The notes under the pieces are model-generated. The model worked only from the letters and a program-made list of their open reading frames with translations, was not told the DNA's origin and did no database searches. The position numbers were made by a program, and so were the translations under genes. 33,588 nt of DNA from Erysipelothrix sp. (GTDB lineage Bacteria > Bacillota_I > Bacilli_A > Erysipelotrichales > Erysipelotrichaceae): contig JAAZDN010000004.1 of NCBI GenBank assembly GCA_012512805.1, positions 1 to 33,588 of the forward strand, written 5' to 3'. Shown here in pieces: positions 22,922 through 31,935 of this stretch. Positions within the stretch are counted from its first letter, which is position 1. Each line of letters starts with the position of its first letter.

Positions 22922-24790
22922 ATGGTCCTTGTTGGCATACTCATGAGTAATTATCTCTTGTTTGAACATGTGATACTCATGTGGATTTTTGTAATTATTT
23001 TTTCAATATTTCTACTTTTAAGATATCGAAGTGTTGGAATATTATTTTGTATTATTTTGCTATGTTTTAATGTTCTAAATAGTCATAGAAATAAAGTGCT
23101 CGATCCGCTTGCTAAGGAAGGATTAATCATAAAAACAGCATCAAGCTTTTATATTGTGAGAACCCTTAATCAAGACGTGCTTGTTTATAGTGATGAACAA
23201 TTTTTATTGCATGATCATGTCCTCTTCAAAGGTCAGTATCAACCCATTGAATCCGTCAACAACACATACGGCTTAAACTTTAAAAAAATGATGATGCGCC
23301 AGCACATACACTTTCAAATTAAGCCAACAGACATTGAACGAGTTGAGTCAAAACCAACAATATTAAATCGTGTGCATCAATCAATAAGTCAAATGCCACA
23401 TCGTAGTTATTATGAGCATGTGTATTTGAATATTCAAAGTGAACATGAAGAGCTTAAAGGCGAAATATTATCAAGTCAGATCATTATTGTACTTTTTATA
23501 AGGTTTCTTAGAAGTCTTTTTAATAAGAGGTTTGATGATACATACTTTGATTTTTATGAAGTACTACTCTACATGGTTATGATGCTTATATTTAATGATC
23601 CAGCATTTTATTTTATGCTTGGCTGTCGTCGTCTGATTCAAAAAATACCTCTAGAAAGTTTTGATAAGTTGGCACTATCACCATGCGTAACACTCTTTCT
23701 ATTTCCTAGTTTTCAATTTTCACTTCGCTTTATTATTGTCATGATGTTCCAACTGCTTGGCATGATTCAAATGCATCAGAAGCGATTTTGGCATGGATTT
23801 ATCGTTATTGTTCCGATCCTTTTAAATTCATTTTATAAGGTTGATCTTTTTGAGCTTATTCTTTTTCCAATCCATCGCATTTTAAATCTAATTTATTTTA
23901 TCATTGGTTTAATCGATATTGTATTCAAAACCAGTTTAAGTTTTAATGGTTTTCAATTAATGAATTTTAATATTTTAGCATTTAATATAACGGGCAAGTT
24001 TCCATTATGGATTTTATTTTTATGGATTATTGTAAGTTTGGCGTATTTACGAAATGGAAAATTTCGATATATTTTAATGCTCTTTTGTTTACTCATCATG
24101 AATCAAAATCAGTTGTATTTTAATCCACGTTTTATTTATGAACAGCTGTATGTTGGCCAAGGTGATAGCAGCCTTTTAATCTATCCACATCAAACAAAGG
24201 TAATGATGGTAGATACAGGATCTAGTTATAGTTATAAACGCGTAGAAAGTGCATTAAACTACTATGGGATAAATACAATTAAACATCTTATGATTAGTCA
24301 TGATGATGAAGATCATAGCGGTAATCTTAAACAACTTGAACAAGATTTCAAAATAGAACATATTATGACGACTGCAGATGATTTCCAGTTTTATGATTTG
24401 AATATACACTTATATCAATATGATGAAGAGGGAAATGATGGCAGTCTCATTGCTTATTTCACAATTAATGAGTACACATATTTACTTCTAGGTGATGTTT
24501 CGAGTCGCATTGAACATGAATTTTTAAATGAGCACTCAGACATACAATTTGATATTGTTAAGATTGCTCATCATGGAAGTAAAACGAGTACCTCATCTCA
24601 ACTCTTATCACATCCATCCATAAAGTTATTAATAAATAGTAGTGGTTTAAATAATCGATACCAACATCCTGCTCGAGAAGTTGTACAAAGAATTATGAAA
24701 CATGATCTTCCTTTTTTAGATACACAGGACTATGGGAATATTAAAATTATCTCACTTTATAATCTGACTTATATATCTTTAAAGCCTTAA
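22922..24790 (+). CDS. comEC: ComEC/Rec2 DNA uptake channel (short form)
   Basis: The polytopic membrane channel that passes single-stranded transforming DNA into the cell. The N-terminus has membrane helices and a small OB-like DUF4131 region (DHVLFKGQYQ). A hydrophobic Competence core follows (about 195-400), then a metallo-beta-lactamase-like domain with DTGSS, SHDDEDHSGN and KIAHHGSKTS. At 622 aa it is clearly shorter than usual (about 730-780), and the Competence core seems reduced. Metal motifs are complete, so it is not an obvious pseudogene. The track starts at TTG (22919); the ATG at 22922 is equally possible. No ribosome site is seen, pointing to coupling with comEA. Confidence 0.85.
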   Translation: MVLVGILMSNYLLFEHVILMWIFVIIFSIFLLLRYRSVGILFCIILLCFNVLNSHRNKVLDPLAKEGLIIKTASSFYIVRTLNQDVLVYSDEQFLLHDHVLFKGQYQPIESVNNTYGLNFKKMMMRQHIHFQIKPTDIERVESKPTILNRVHQSISQMPHRSYYEHVYLNIQSEHEELKGEILSSQIIIVLFIRFLRSLFNKRFDDTYFDFYEVLLYMVMMLIFNDPAFYFMLGCRRLIQKIPLESFDKLALSPCVTLFLFPSFQFSLRFIIVMMFQLLGMIQMHQKRFWHGFIVIVPILLNSFYKVDLFELILFPIHRILNLIYFIIGLIDIVFKTSLSFNGFQLMNFNILAFNITGKFPLWILFLWIIVSLAYLRNGKFRYILMLFCLLIMNQNQLYFNPRFIYEQLYVGQGDSSLLIYPHQTKVMMVDTGSSYSYKRVESALNYYGINTIKHLMISHDDEDHSGNLKQLEQDFKIEHIMTTADDFQFYDLNIHLYQYDEEGNDGSLIAYFTINEYTYLLLGDVSSRIEHEFLNEHSDIQFDIVKIAHHGSKTSTSSQLLSHPSIKLLINSSGLNNRYQHPAREVVQRIMKHDLPFLDTQDYGNIKIISLYNLTYISLKP

Positions 24791-24818
24791 TTTTGATATA
24801 CTTATTAAAGGTGATACT

Positions 24819-25781
24819 ATGAATTACGCATTGTTTGCTGAGAGTGAATATTTAATCAAAAAAACCTTAAATAAGCTTTTATTGAAACTGAATGAACACT
24901 ATGAAAGTGAGTTTATTGAATATGATGGATCAACAAAAGACTTTAGTCTAGATGAACTTTTACTTGATTTAAATACTTTTTCACTGTTTAATGAACATCG
25001 GATTATACTTTTGAAAAATCCACTGTTTTTAAGTGCAAAGGGAAGTTTAAGTGATAGTGAAACATCATTATTCGGAAACTATCTTTTAAAGCCATCAGAA
25101 AGTGCAACTTTAATCATTGTTGTTGATCAATTTAAGGTTGATCGTCGTAAGAAGATTTCAAAATTAGTCATGAAACAATGTGAAGTTTCAGACTTAGAAA
25201 CGTTAGACCAGCGTGACATGGAACATATTATTGAACGTGATTTAAAAGAACATCACTTTAGTATGGATCACTTAGCAAAAAATGAATTGTTTAAAAGAAT
25301 GCTGGGATCATTTGAAAATTGGGAATCGGAACTTGAAAAAATAATACTATACAATAAAGAACATTTAAGCTATGATGATATCAATGTATTAATTTCAAGT
25401 AATGAATCCGATAATATCTTTGATTTAACGAATGCGGTTTTAGCCCGTAATTTAGTCGATAGTTTCAACGTATACAATCAACTAGAAATAAAGGCAAAGG
25501 AGCCGATTGCGCTAACGATGTTATTGGCCAGTCAATTTAGACTTGTTTATCAAGTGTCAACCTTATTGAAACAGCGCATGGATAATAAAAGTATTGCTAG
25601 TGAATTGAAGGTACATCCGTACCGTGTTCAAATTGCATCTGGACTTGCTCGAAAGTATGATAGTTTTATGATATTATCAATCTTAAATAAACTAGCGAAT
25701 TTAGAACAAAATATAAAAAATTCAACGATTATTCCTGAAATTGGATTTGAACTCTTTCTTGTGGAGGTATGTCAAGCATGA
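24819..25781 (+). CDS. holA: DNA polymerase III delta subunit
   Basis: The clamp-loader subunit that opens the beta sliding clamp. The AAA+-like N-terminal domain (ALFAESEYLIKKTLNKLL; SLFNEHRIILLKNPLFL) and the middle and C-terminal helical domains (NIFDLTNAVLARN; LLASQFRLVYQVSTLL; HPYRVQIASGLARKY) match the family. 320 aa is normal. AAAGGTG precedes the ATG. The comEA-comEC-holA order is widespread in Firmicutes. The stop overlaps the next start (ATGA). Confidence 0.93.
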   Translation: MNYALFAESEYLIKKTLNKLLLKLNEHYESEFIEYDGSTKDFSLDELLLDLNTFSLFNEHRIILLKNPLFLSAKGSLSDSETSLFGNYLLKPSESATLIIVVDQFKVDRRKKISKLVMKQCEVSDLETLDQRDMEHIIERDLKEHHFSMDHLAKNELFKRMLGSFENWESELEKIILYNKEHLSYDDINVLISSNESDNIFDLTNAVLARNLVDSFNVYNQLEIKAKEPIALTMLLASQFRLVYQVSTLLKQRMDNKSIASELKVHPYRVQIASGLARKYDSFMILSILNKLANLEQNIKNSTIIPEIGFELFLVEVCQA

Positions 25782-26995
25782 AATCATTAAAAGAAATATA
25801 TAAAATTGGACCAGGTCCAAGCAGTAGCCACACCTTAGCGGTACAAAGAGCATGTCTTTTGTATAAAGAACACCATGCTGACTTAAAAAGAGTGGAGGTT
25901 GAACTGTTTGACTCTCTAGCATTTACAGCAGAAGGTCATCATACCTTTGAAATTATACGATCAAGTTTTAAAGATATTGAAGTAAGTATATCTAAAACCT
26001 TAGACAAGTGGCGTCATCCCTATGCGACAGCATTCGACATTAATGGTTATGATGAACATAATGAACACTTATCACTATGGGAAGTGGCATCAATTGGTGG
26101 TGGTAGTATTCGTATTATTGATCATGATTTTGGCTTTGAAGATGAAATCTATCCTCATCAACATTTTGATGAAGTAAAGGCCTTTGTAACTGAGCACAAT
26201 ATGAATCTCTTTGAATATGTCCTACATTTTGAGCCGAATATTGTCGAATATATGGAACAGATTGTGAATCAAATGTTAACGACGGTTAAGACAGGACTTT
26301 CTGCTTCAGGACTTTTACCGGGTCGTTTAAAAGTACCACGCGTATCCAATGATTTATTAATGCGTGCCAACAATACAAGTGATAAACCACAACGTGATCG
26401 CTTGAATCTTATGGCTTACGCCTATGCCGCTAGTGAAGAAAATGCCAGTGGTGGAATATGTGTTACAGCTCCAACCTTAGGAGCATCTGGATCCATTGCG
26501 GGATTAGTATATCATTACTATCATAACCTCAACTTTTCTAAGGCTAAGATTATTGAGGGCCTATGTGTTGGGGGTATCTTTGCAAATGTCATTAAGACCA
26601 ATGCAACCTTAGCAGGATCTGAAGGCGGATGCCAAGCTGAAATTGGAAGTGCATGTGCTATGGCGAGTGCAATGATCACACATTTAAATGGTGCCAATCT
26701 AAAGAGTATTGAATATGCTGCTGAAATAGGGATTGAACATCACTTAGGTTTAACCTGTGATCCGATTGGTGGCTATGTCATTATTCCGTGTATTGAACGC
26801 AATGCAGTTGCGCTACTTCGTAGCTTTGATGCTGCCTTGCTTGCTGAACAAATGTCAGAAATTAGAACGAATAAAATTACCTTTGATAGTGTTGTACGAA
26901 CAATGAACTATACGGGAAAAATGATTATTAAAGAACTTCGCGAAACCTCACTTGGTGGATTGGCGACTGAAGTTGTCTTTGATAGTGAAGACTAA
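25778..26995 (+). CDS. sdaA: L-serine dehydratase, iron-sulfur dependent, single chain
   Basis: Deaminates L-serine to pyruvate and ammonia with an oxygen-sensitive [4Fe-4S] cluster. The N-terminal beta part has KIGPGPSSSHTLAVQRA, and the C-terminal alpha part has GGICVTAPTLGASGS, so both domains are fused in one chain. The three cluster cysteines are those of SEGGCQAEIG, GLTCDPIGG and IPCIERN. About 405 aa, somewhat shorter than E. coli SdaA (454). The second ATG (25778) is preferred: GGAGGT abuts the first ATG but lies nine bases before the second, which also gives an ATGA overlap with holA. Its pyruvate would feed PFOR encoded upstream. Confidence 0.92.
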   Translation: MKSLKEIYKIGPGPSSSHTLAVQRACLLYKEHHADLKRVEVELFDSLAFTAEGHHTFEIIRSSFKDIEVSISKTLDKWRHPYATAFDINGYDEHNEHLSLWEVASIGGGSIRIIDHDFGFEDEIYPHQHFDEVKAFVTEHNMNLFEYVLHFEPNIVEYMEQIVNQMLTTVKTGLSASGLLPGRLKVPRVSNDLLMRANNTSDKPQRDRLNLMAYAYAASEENASGGICVTAPTLGASGSIAGLVYHYYHNLNFSKAKIIEGLCVGGIFANVIKTNATLAGSEGGCQAEIGSACAMASAMITHLNGANLKSIEYAAEIGIEHHLGLTCDPIGGYVIIPCIERNAVALLRSFDAALLAEQMSEIRTNKITFDSVVRTMNYTGKMIIKELRETSLGGLATEVVFDSED

Positions 26996-27019
26996 GAATA
27001 CCCATGGGTGTTCTTTTTA
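26996..27019 (+). terminator. Terminator after sdaA
   Basis: GAATACC (26996-27002), loop CATG, GGTGTTC (27007-27013), then a T run. Seven pairs with one G-U. Confidence 0.8.
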
Positions 27020-27076
27020 TTATTCACACTATGAATTACTTTTTGTCACCAATTTAACAAATAAACATTTAAAAAA

Positions 27077-27106
27077 TTGACTACCGGTCAAAAAACATGC
27101 TACAAT
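27077..27106 (+). promoter_or_regulatory. Promoter and self-operator of the TetR gene
   Basis: TTGACT (27077-27082), 18 bases, TACAAT (27101-27106). The inverted repeat TTGAC-TACCG-GTCAA (27077-27091) starts on the -35 box and resembles known TetR-family operators, indicating autorepression. Confidence 0.7.
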
Positions 27107-27127
27107 GTTTTAAGGTGAGGAAAAATA

Positions 27128-27706
27128 ATGAGTGAACACAATGAAATCCAAAAGAAAAATGACATTATCAATGCCGCGTCAATATTGTTTTTAAAACAAG
27201 GTTATGAGAAGACCTCAGTCGCATCCATTGCGAAAGGTGCAAATGTTGCGAAAGGTTTAGTCTATTACTACTTTGAATCAAAGGATGAAATACTTGAAGA
27301 TGTCATTGTATCTGAAAGTAAAAATAACATCTTAACGCTTCGAAGTACAATCTTAGAAAACAAAGAGAATTATCTCGATAACTTGATCTTATTAATGGAG
27401 GCTTACTATGCGATTCATCCATTAAGTCATAAAACAACCTTTGAACTAACGCCTGATAATCAATCGTATATTGAGGCATTTCATGCTTATTATCTTAAGC
27501 AAGTCGATGATATACTCGATGTTATCATTACGGAGGCACAACGCGATGGCGCACTTCAATTAAAATATCCAAGTCATATGATAATTATGACCTTAGAAGG
27601 ACTTTTTAAACTGATGCGTATACGTGATGTATCACATGATGTAATGCTTACTGTTTTCGAACAATCACTGAATTTAATTCCAAACAGCTTACTTCATCGG
27701 AAGTAG
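27128..27706 (+). CDS. TetR-family transcriptional regulator
   Basis: The N-terminal helix-turn-helix is typical: IINAASILFLKQGYEKTSVASIAKGANVAKGLVYYYFESKDEIL (residues 13-56). The C-terminal ligand domain is divergent, so the ligand cannot be told. 192 aa is normal. AGGTGAGG precedes the ATG. It lies 29 bases before the first V-ATPase gene with no terminator between, so its promoter and operator probably also drive the ATPase operon, making it a candidate regulator of that operon. Confidence 0.92.
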   Translation: MSEHNEIQKKNDIINAASILFLKQGYEKTSVASIAKGANVAKGLVYYYFESKDEILEDVIVSESKNNILTLRSTILENKENYLDNLILLMEAYYAIHPLSHKTTFELTPDNQSYIEAFHAYYLKQVDDILDVIITEAQRDGALQLKYPSHMIIMTLEGLFKLMRIRDVSHDVMLTVFEQSLNLIPNSLLHRK

Positions 27707-27735
27707 TCGACATTAATATAGAAGGAGGAGATAAC

Positions 27736-28056
27736 TTGCAAGCTAAATTAAAAAAAATTATTGCACTTGAAAGTGAACTGGATACAAAGATTTCTGCATA
27801 TGGCCAAAGTCATGATGAAATTATGAGTAATTATCGTCAAAAGGCAAATGCTGAAATTGTAGAAATGTATAAAACACTAGATGCAGAACACAGTCAGGCT
27901 TTAAGTGAAATTGAAGCCGCAATTAACGTTCATTCGGATACGTTATACGCAGAAAAAGCTGAGCATGCAAAGCATCTTGAAGCATTATATACAAAGAAAT
28001 TTGAAAGTGCTAAAACAGAAATGATTGAGGAGATGATGAAACATGGCAATCGTTAA
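27736..28056 (+). CDS. ntpF: V-type ATPase small stalk subunit (G/H-like)
   Basis: A 106-residue, strongly charged, nearly all-helical protein, rich in Ala, Glu and Lys, expected to form a coiled coil. It stands at the ntpF position of the E. hirae order F-I-K-E-C-G-A-B-D and would pair with subunit E as the peripheral stalk. The start is TTG, supported by GGAGGAG five bases upstream and by the lack of an early ATG. It overlaps ntpI by 14 bases. Assignment rests on position and coiled-coil character. Confidence 0.78.
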   Translation: MQAKLKKIIALESELDTKISAYGQSHDEIMSNYRQKANAEIVEMYKTLDAEHSQALSEIEAAINVHSDTLYAEKAEHAKHLEALYTKKFESAKTEMIEEMMKHGNR

Positions 28057-29965
28057 AATGAGTGAATTTAAACTGCTTGTGCGCAATGAGGCAGTGGATT
28101 CATTACTTAAATCATTACACAGTTATAAAGATATTGTATTTTCAGAAATAAAAGGTGAGTTTAATGGTTTTGAAGCATATCCAAAAGATTATGACTTTGA
28201 TTTAAACCGTCAACATCAAGAACAAATACAAGCCATCTTAAAGAAGGCAAGTACTATTAAAAAAACAAGTAAGGACTCAAAAGATTCAATTATCGATAAG
28301 TTAGCCTTACAACATATGGATTATGCAAACCTAGAAAAACTCATGGATACAACAGATTTAAATACTTTATTAAGTAAATATTCCAAACATTATGATCAGC
28401 GTGAAATTTATATTTATGATTTTAAACTTGAGACACCAAATTATACCGAAATGAGTAATGATGAACTCACTGAAGTTCGTGATAATAAGGCGGTTATTGG
28501 ACGTTTAGAAGCACAAAAAGTACAGGGATTTGTTGCGGAACTAAAACGTCAGGTTAAAGTCTTTTATATGACATCAAAAGTTGATAATGATTATTACTTT
28601 GTGATAAAGGCACCCCAAGAACTACAAGAAGTAGTTGGAATTATTTGTGAGCGATATGACTTTGAAATTCGTTCAAGTACATCGCTAAAAATTACAGATG
28701 AAGTTCAGAAAATGCAAGATGCAATCGCAACACTTATTAATAATTGTTTACATTATGAATCGAACATTAATGACATCGGTAATGATCAAGACTTATTCAA
28801 AGCACACTTTGAAGGCTTACGAAATGAAGCCTTACGTGAAGAAAGTAAATTACACTTTCTACAATCAAATTATGTGACACTCATTCATGGATGGGTCACA
28901 ACCAACGATGTAGAAAAAGTATTGAACGTCTTAAATGAGGAACTTGATGGAGTCTTAGATGTAGAGTTTAATGATGCACCGTTACATTCCACTGATGTTC
29001 CAATTAAATTAAAAAACAATAAGTTTGTGACTGCGTTTGAATCAATCACAAATATGTATTCACAGCCACGTTATGATGAACCAGATCCAACGCCAATACT
29101 CTCATTTTTCTATGCAATGTTCTTTGGAATGATGTTAGGGGACATTGGATATGGACTGATTATGGCATTGATTACCTTTGTAGCCCTTAAGTTTATTAAC
29201 TTAAAACCGGGAACAAAGGGAATGTTAAGTTTACTGTTTTACGTAAGTTTTCCAACGATGTTCTGGGGCTTTATTTACGGATCCTTCTTTGGAGATATGA
29301 TTCCTATGACGCCAATTATTGATATAAACAGTAACTATACATTTGTACTTGTTATGGCTATTGGCTTTGGTTTGATACATATTTTCTCAGGACTTGCAAT
29401 GAAGGCATACATTTATATTCGTGACTACAAGATTCGTTATGTTTTATATGATGTGATCTTCTGGTACATGACGCTCATCGGTCTTGTTGTTTTAGTAACG
29501 CAAATGTTCACACCAATCTTTGCAGCATACAATCAAATTGCATTATATGTCATGATTATTGGTATGGTAGGTATTGTCTTAACAAATGGTCGTGAAGCCA
29601 AAACGATTGGTGGAAAGATCGTCTCAGGACTGTACAGTTTATATGGACTGTCAAACTATATAGGCGATGTTGTTTCATATTCTCGTCTAATGGCCCTAGG
29701 ACTTGCTGGAGCATCAATTGGAGTTGCCTTCAATATGATGGTACGTATGACTGATGGTATGGGCATCTTTGGTATTATCTTTGGAGCAATCATCTTTATG
29801 ATTGGTCATGGTTTTAACTTATTAATTAGCGGTATGAGTGCTTATGTCCATACAGCCCGTCTAACATATGTTGAATTCTTCGGTAAATTCTTTACCGGTG
29901 GGGGAAAACCCTTTAAGCAATTTATTGCAAGTCCAACGTATATAACTATAGAAGAGGAGAAATAG
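28043..29965 (+). CDS. ntpI: V-type ATPase subunit I (a-type stator)
   Basis: The membrane stator subunit that forms the ion half-channels next to the c-ring. The N-terminal half (about 1-340) is cytoplasmic with long helices. The C-terminal half has about eight membrane helices starting at PILSFFYAMFFGMMLGDIGYGL (about 350), with the family signatures SYSRLMALGLAGASI and FNLLISGMSAYVHTARLTYVEFFGKFF near the end, including the essential Arg region. 640 aa is normal. GAGGAG lies before the ATG, within ntpF. One base separates it from ntpK. Confidence 0.96.
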   Translation: MAIVKMSEFKLLVRNEAVDSLLKSLHSYKDIVFSEIKGEFNGFEAYPKDYDFDLNRQHQEQIQAILKKASTIKKTSKDSKDSIIDKLALQHMDYANLEKLMDTTDLNTLLSKYSKHYDQREIYIYDFKLETPNYTEMSNDELTEVRDNKAVIGRLEAQKVQGFVAELKRQVKVFYMTSKVDNDYYFVIKAPQELQEVVGIICERYDFEIRSSTSLKITDEVQKMQDAIATLINNCLHYESNINDIGNDQDLFKAHFEGLRNEALREESKLHFLQSNYVTLIHGWVTTNDVEKVLNVLNEELDGVLDVEFNDAPLHSTDVPIKLKNNKFVTAFESITNMYSQPRYDEPDPTPILSFFYAMFFGMMLGDIGYGLIMALITFVALKFINLKPGTKGMLSLLFYVSFPTMFWGFIYGSFFGDMIPMTPIIDINSNYTFVLVMAIGFGLIHIFSGLAMKAYIYIRDYKIRYVLYDVIFWYMTLIGLVVLVTQMFTPIFAAYNQIALYVMIIGMVGIVLTNGREAKTIGGKIVSGLYSLYGLSNYIGDVVSYSRLMALGLAGASIGVAFNMMVRMTDGMGIFGIIFGAIIFMIGHGFNLLISGMSAYVHTARLTYVEFFGKFFTGGGKPFKQFIASPTYITIEEEK

Positions 29966-29966
29966 T

Positions 29967-30440
29967 ATGATAGATTTTATTTTAAATAATGGTGGTTTAA
30001 TCTTTGCGGTTATCGGAATGGCACTTGTCGTTGCGATTCCAGGCTATAACAGTGGTGTTGGTGTTGGTATGGTTGGTGAAGCTGCCTCAGGCTTGATTGC
30101 AGATGAACCTGAAAAATTTGGTAAGAGTTTACTGCTTCAAATGATGCCGGCCTCACAAGGGCTTTATGGTTTCGTTATTGCGATCATGACACTTGGTCGT
30201 TTATACACAGGAATGCCTCTACAAGAAGGATTATTTATTTTTGTAGCATGTTTACCAATGACAATTGTTGGGGGACCAACTGCACTTGCCCAAGCACGTG
30301 TTGCGGTTGCAGGTATTCAACTGCTTGCTCGTAATGAACAAGAAATGACGAAGAGTATTATTTATGCAGTTATGGTTGAAACATATACACTATTAGCCTT
30401 TGTATCTTCAATCATTATGCTTAATGCAGTTGTCTTTTAA
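29967..30440 (+). CDS. ntpK: V-type ATPase proteolipid subunit K, Na+-type
   Basis: The rotor ring subunit, a duplicated hairpin with four membrane helices (157 aa), as in E. hirae NtpK. The ion-site residues align one position earlier than in E. hirae: Met60 (Leu61), Ser63 (Thr64), Gln64 (Gln65), Gln109 (Gln110) and the carboxylate Glu138 (Glu139), in QMMPASQG, LAQARVA and MVETYT. Gln64, Gln109 and Glu138 are identical and Ser63 keeps the hydroxyl, which predicts Na+ coupling. As in E. hirae only the second hairpin bears the carboxylate, so ring stoichiometry should be low and the enzyme suited to pumping. Confidence 0.95.
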   Translation: MIDFILNNGGLIFAVIGMALVVAIPGYNSGVGVGMVGEAASGLIADEPEKFGKSLLLQMMPASQGLYGFVIAIMTLGRLYTGMPLQEGLFIFVACLPMTIVGGPTALAQARVAVAGIQLLARNEQEMTKSIIYAVMVETYTLLAFVSSIIMLNAVVF

Positions 30441-31018
30441 TGTCATTAAAAAGTTTTGAAAAGCTGATATCTTCAATCACGTCTGATGAAGCAAAAGATT
30501 ACGATCGTATTGTTAATCAGGCCCATACTGAAGGTGAAGCGTTATATAATGACATGATTAAAAAGGCTAAACTTAAGATTGAAAAACAAAAAGAGCGCAA
30601 CGAAATTAATCTAAAACATATGTATCAACAACAGGTACGAATCATTGAAAATGAGATTCAAAAAGATCTTGTACTTTTAAAAAACGACTATGTTCAACAG
30701 TTTTTAAATGCAAGTATTAATGATTTAGAAAACATGAGTGATGAGGCCTTATTTGCACTGATTGATCGCGTTTTAAATGATGAAAAAGATCATCATCGCC
30801 CGCGAATTTATATTGATTCAGCTCATTATGCAAGTGTTTTAGCAAAGTATGGAGCATCTTATCAAGTAGTAGAAAAATCAGATTTAACGACAGGTTTTAT
30901 CTTAAGTTATGAACAATTTGATATTGACTTTGAGTTTAAAAACTTACTACTCTATCATGAAGAAGTCCTCCATAAAATAGCGCAAATAAAGCTATTTGAG
31001 GCCCAAGATGAACACTAA
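30440..31018 (+). CDS. ntpE: V-type ATPase subunit E (peripheral stalk)
   Basis: A 192-aa protein with a long charged N-terminal helix (about 1-90, KKAKLKIEKQKERNEINLKHMYQQQ) for the coiled coil with the G-type subunit, and a globular C-terminal part that binds the catalytic head (TTGFILSYEQFDIDFEFKNLL). Length is close to E. hirae NtpE. Its ATG overlaps the ntpK stop by one base (TAATG), with no strong ribosome site, so translation is probably coupled. Confidence 0.88.
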   Translation: MSLKSFEKLISSITSDEAKDYDRIVNQAHTEGEALYNDMIKKAKLKIEKQKERNEINLKHMYQQQVRIIENEIQKDLVLLKNDYVQQFLNASINDLENMSDEALFALIDRVLNDEKDHHRPRIYIDSAHYASVLAKYGASYQVVEKSDLTTGFILSYEQFDIDFEFKNLLLYHEEVLHKIAQIKLFEAQDEH

Positions 31019-31628
31019 CTACTTAAGTCTTAATGCTGAATTAACGACACGTATTTCAAAAATATCTCCTTATAAAGCGGAAGATAATTTTAATGAGTAT
31101 TATGATGCAATCACAAAAGAATTGATCGATGCATGTGTTGAACAAGGTATATCAGAATCGATACTTACCTTTATTTTTCATAGTGAAAAAATATTGAAGA
31201 GAGTAGTAAGTGATGAAGCGTATTTAGAAATATTAAATGAAATGCGAGATGGATCAATACTAGAGTATCTCATCAATGTAACGATGGATCAATATGTCAT
31301 TGATTATATGCTTCGCTATAAAACAAAACCAGAGATGATGTTTTATGGAAACATAACTGAAGACATACTGGCACATGCTCGAGACTTAACTGCGCTGATT
31401 CATAAGTCAGTCTATTATCGCGTTTTGAATCAACTTGATAAAGAAACAGTACGTAAAACATTGGATGAATACCTTTATGATGAAATAAGTAAGCATGTTT
31501 ATGAAGGACTTGGAATCAATGGTGTTTATGCAAAGCTCATTACACTAAAACTTAAAGTGGATAATGAACGGTTTAAGGCAAGTAAGATTGCTTTTGCAGC
31601 AAGGTTGGTGAGACAGTATGAAAAGTAA
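31008..31628 (+). CDS. ntpC: Short V-type ATPase subunit C-like protein
   Basis: Placed between E and F, exactly where the central rotor adapter NtpC (d subunit) belongs. Typical subunit C has about 330 residues in three related helical domains; this one has 206. It is mostly helical (DNFNEYYDAITKELIDACVEQGI; VTMDQYVIDYMLRY), and there is no sign of a frameshift: both neighbours are full length and overlap it. The typical N-terminal domain is not evident. The track's TTG start (30996) is less likely than ATG 31008, which has GAGG six bases before it. It may be a reduced C subunit or a replacement protein; the call rests mainly on position. Confidence 0.55.
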   Translation: MNTNYLSLNAELTTRISKISPYKAEDNFNEYYDAITKELIDACVEQGISESILTFIFHSEKILKRVVSDEAYLEILNEMRDGSILEYLINVTMDQYVIDYMLRYKTKPEMMFYGNITEDILAHARDLTALIHKSVYYRVLNQLDKETVRKTLDEYLYDEISKHVYEGLGINGVYAKLITLKLKVDNERFKASKIAFAARLVRQYEK

Positions 31629-31920
31629 TATCGCATACCTTAGTTTTAATCAAGATGAGAAGCTTGTTCAAAATCTTGGAATGACCGTACTTTTAGTCAA
31701 TCGTACAACCATACTGAGCCGTGTTATTAGACAGTTGCACCAAGAAAACTATGAACTTGTGTATTCAAGTCCCGAAGTATATTCATACTTTGAAAATGAA
31801 ATTGAAAAACTTTCCGTTGACGTGATGCCTATTATTATTTTAGAGGCACAAACTTCAGGTTCACTGGGCCAAAATCGTATGAAACAACTTTTGGCAAAGT
31901 CAATCGGAATCAAAATGTAA
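31618..31920 (+). CDS. ntpG: V-type ATPase subunit F (NtpG)
   Basis: A small Rossmann-like central-stalk subunit that links rotor and head. The 100-aa length, the central VDVMPIIILEAQTSGSLGQNRM segment and C-terminal LLAKSIGIKM match the family ending. It overlaps the upstream gene by 11 bases and is followed 15 bases later by ntpA. In E. hirae this gene is called ntpG. Confidence 0.88.
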   Translation: MKSNIAYLSFNQDEKLVQNLGMTVLLVNRTTILSRVIRQLHQENYELVYSSPEVYSYFENEIEKLSVDVMPIIILEAQTSGSLGQNRMKQLLAKSIGIKM

Positions 31921-31935
31921 AAAGGAGGATAAATA

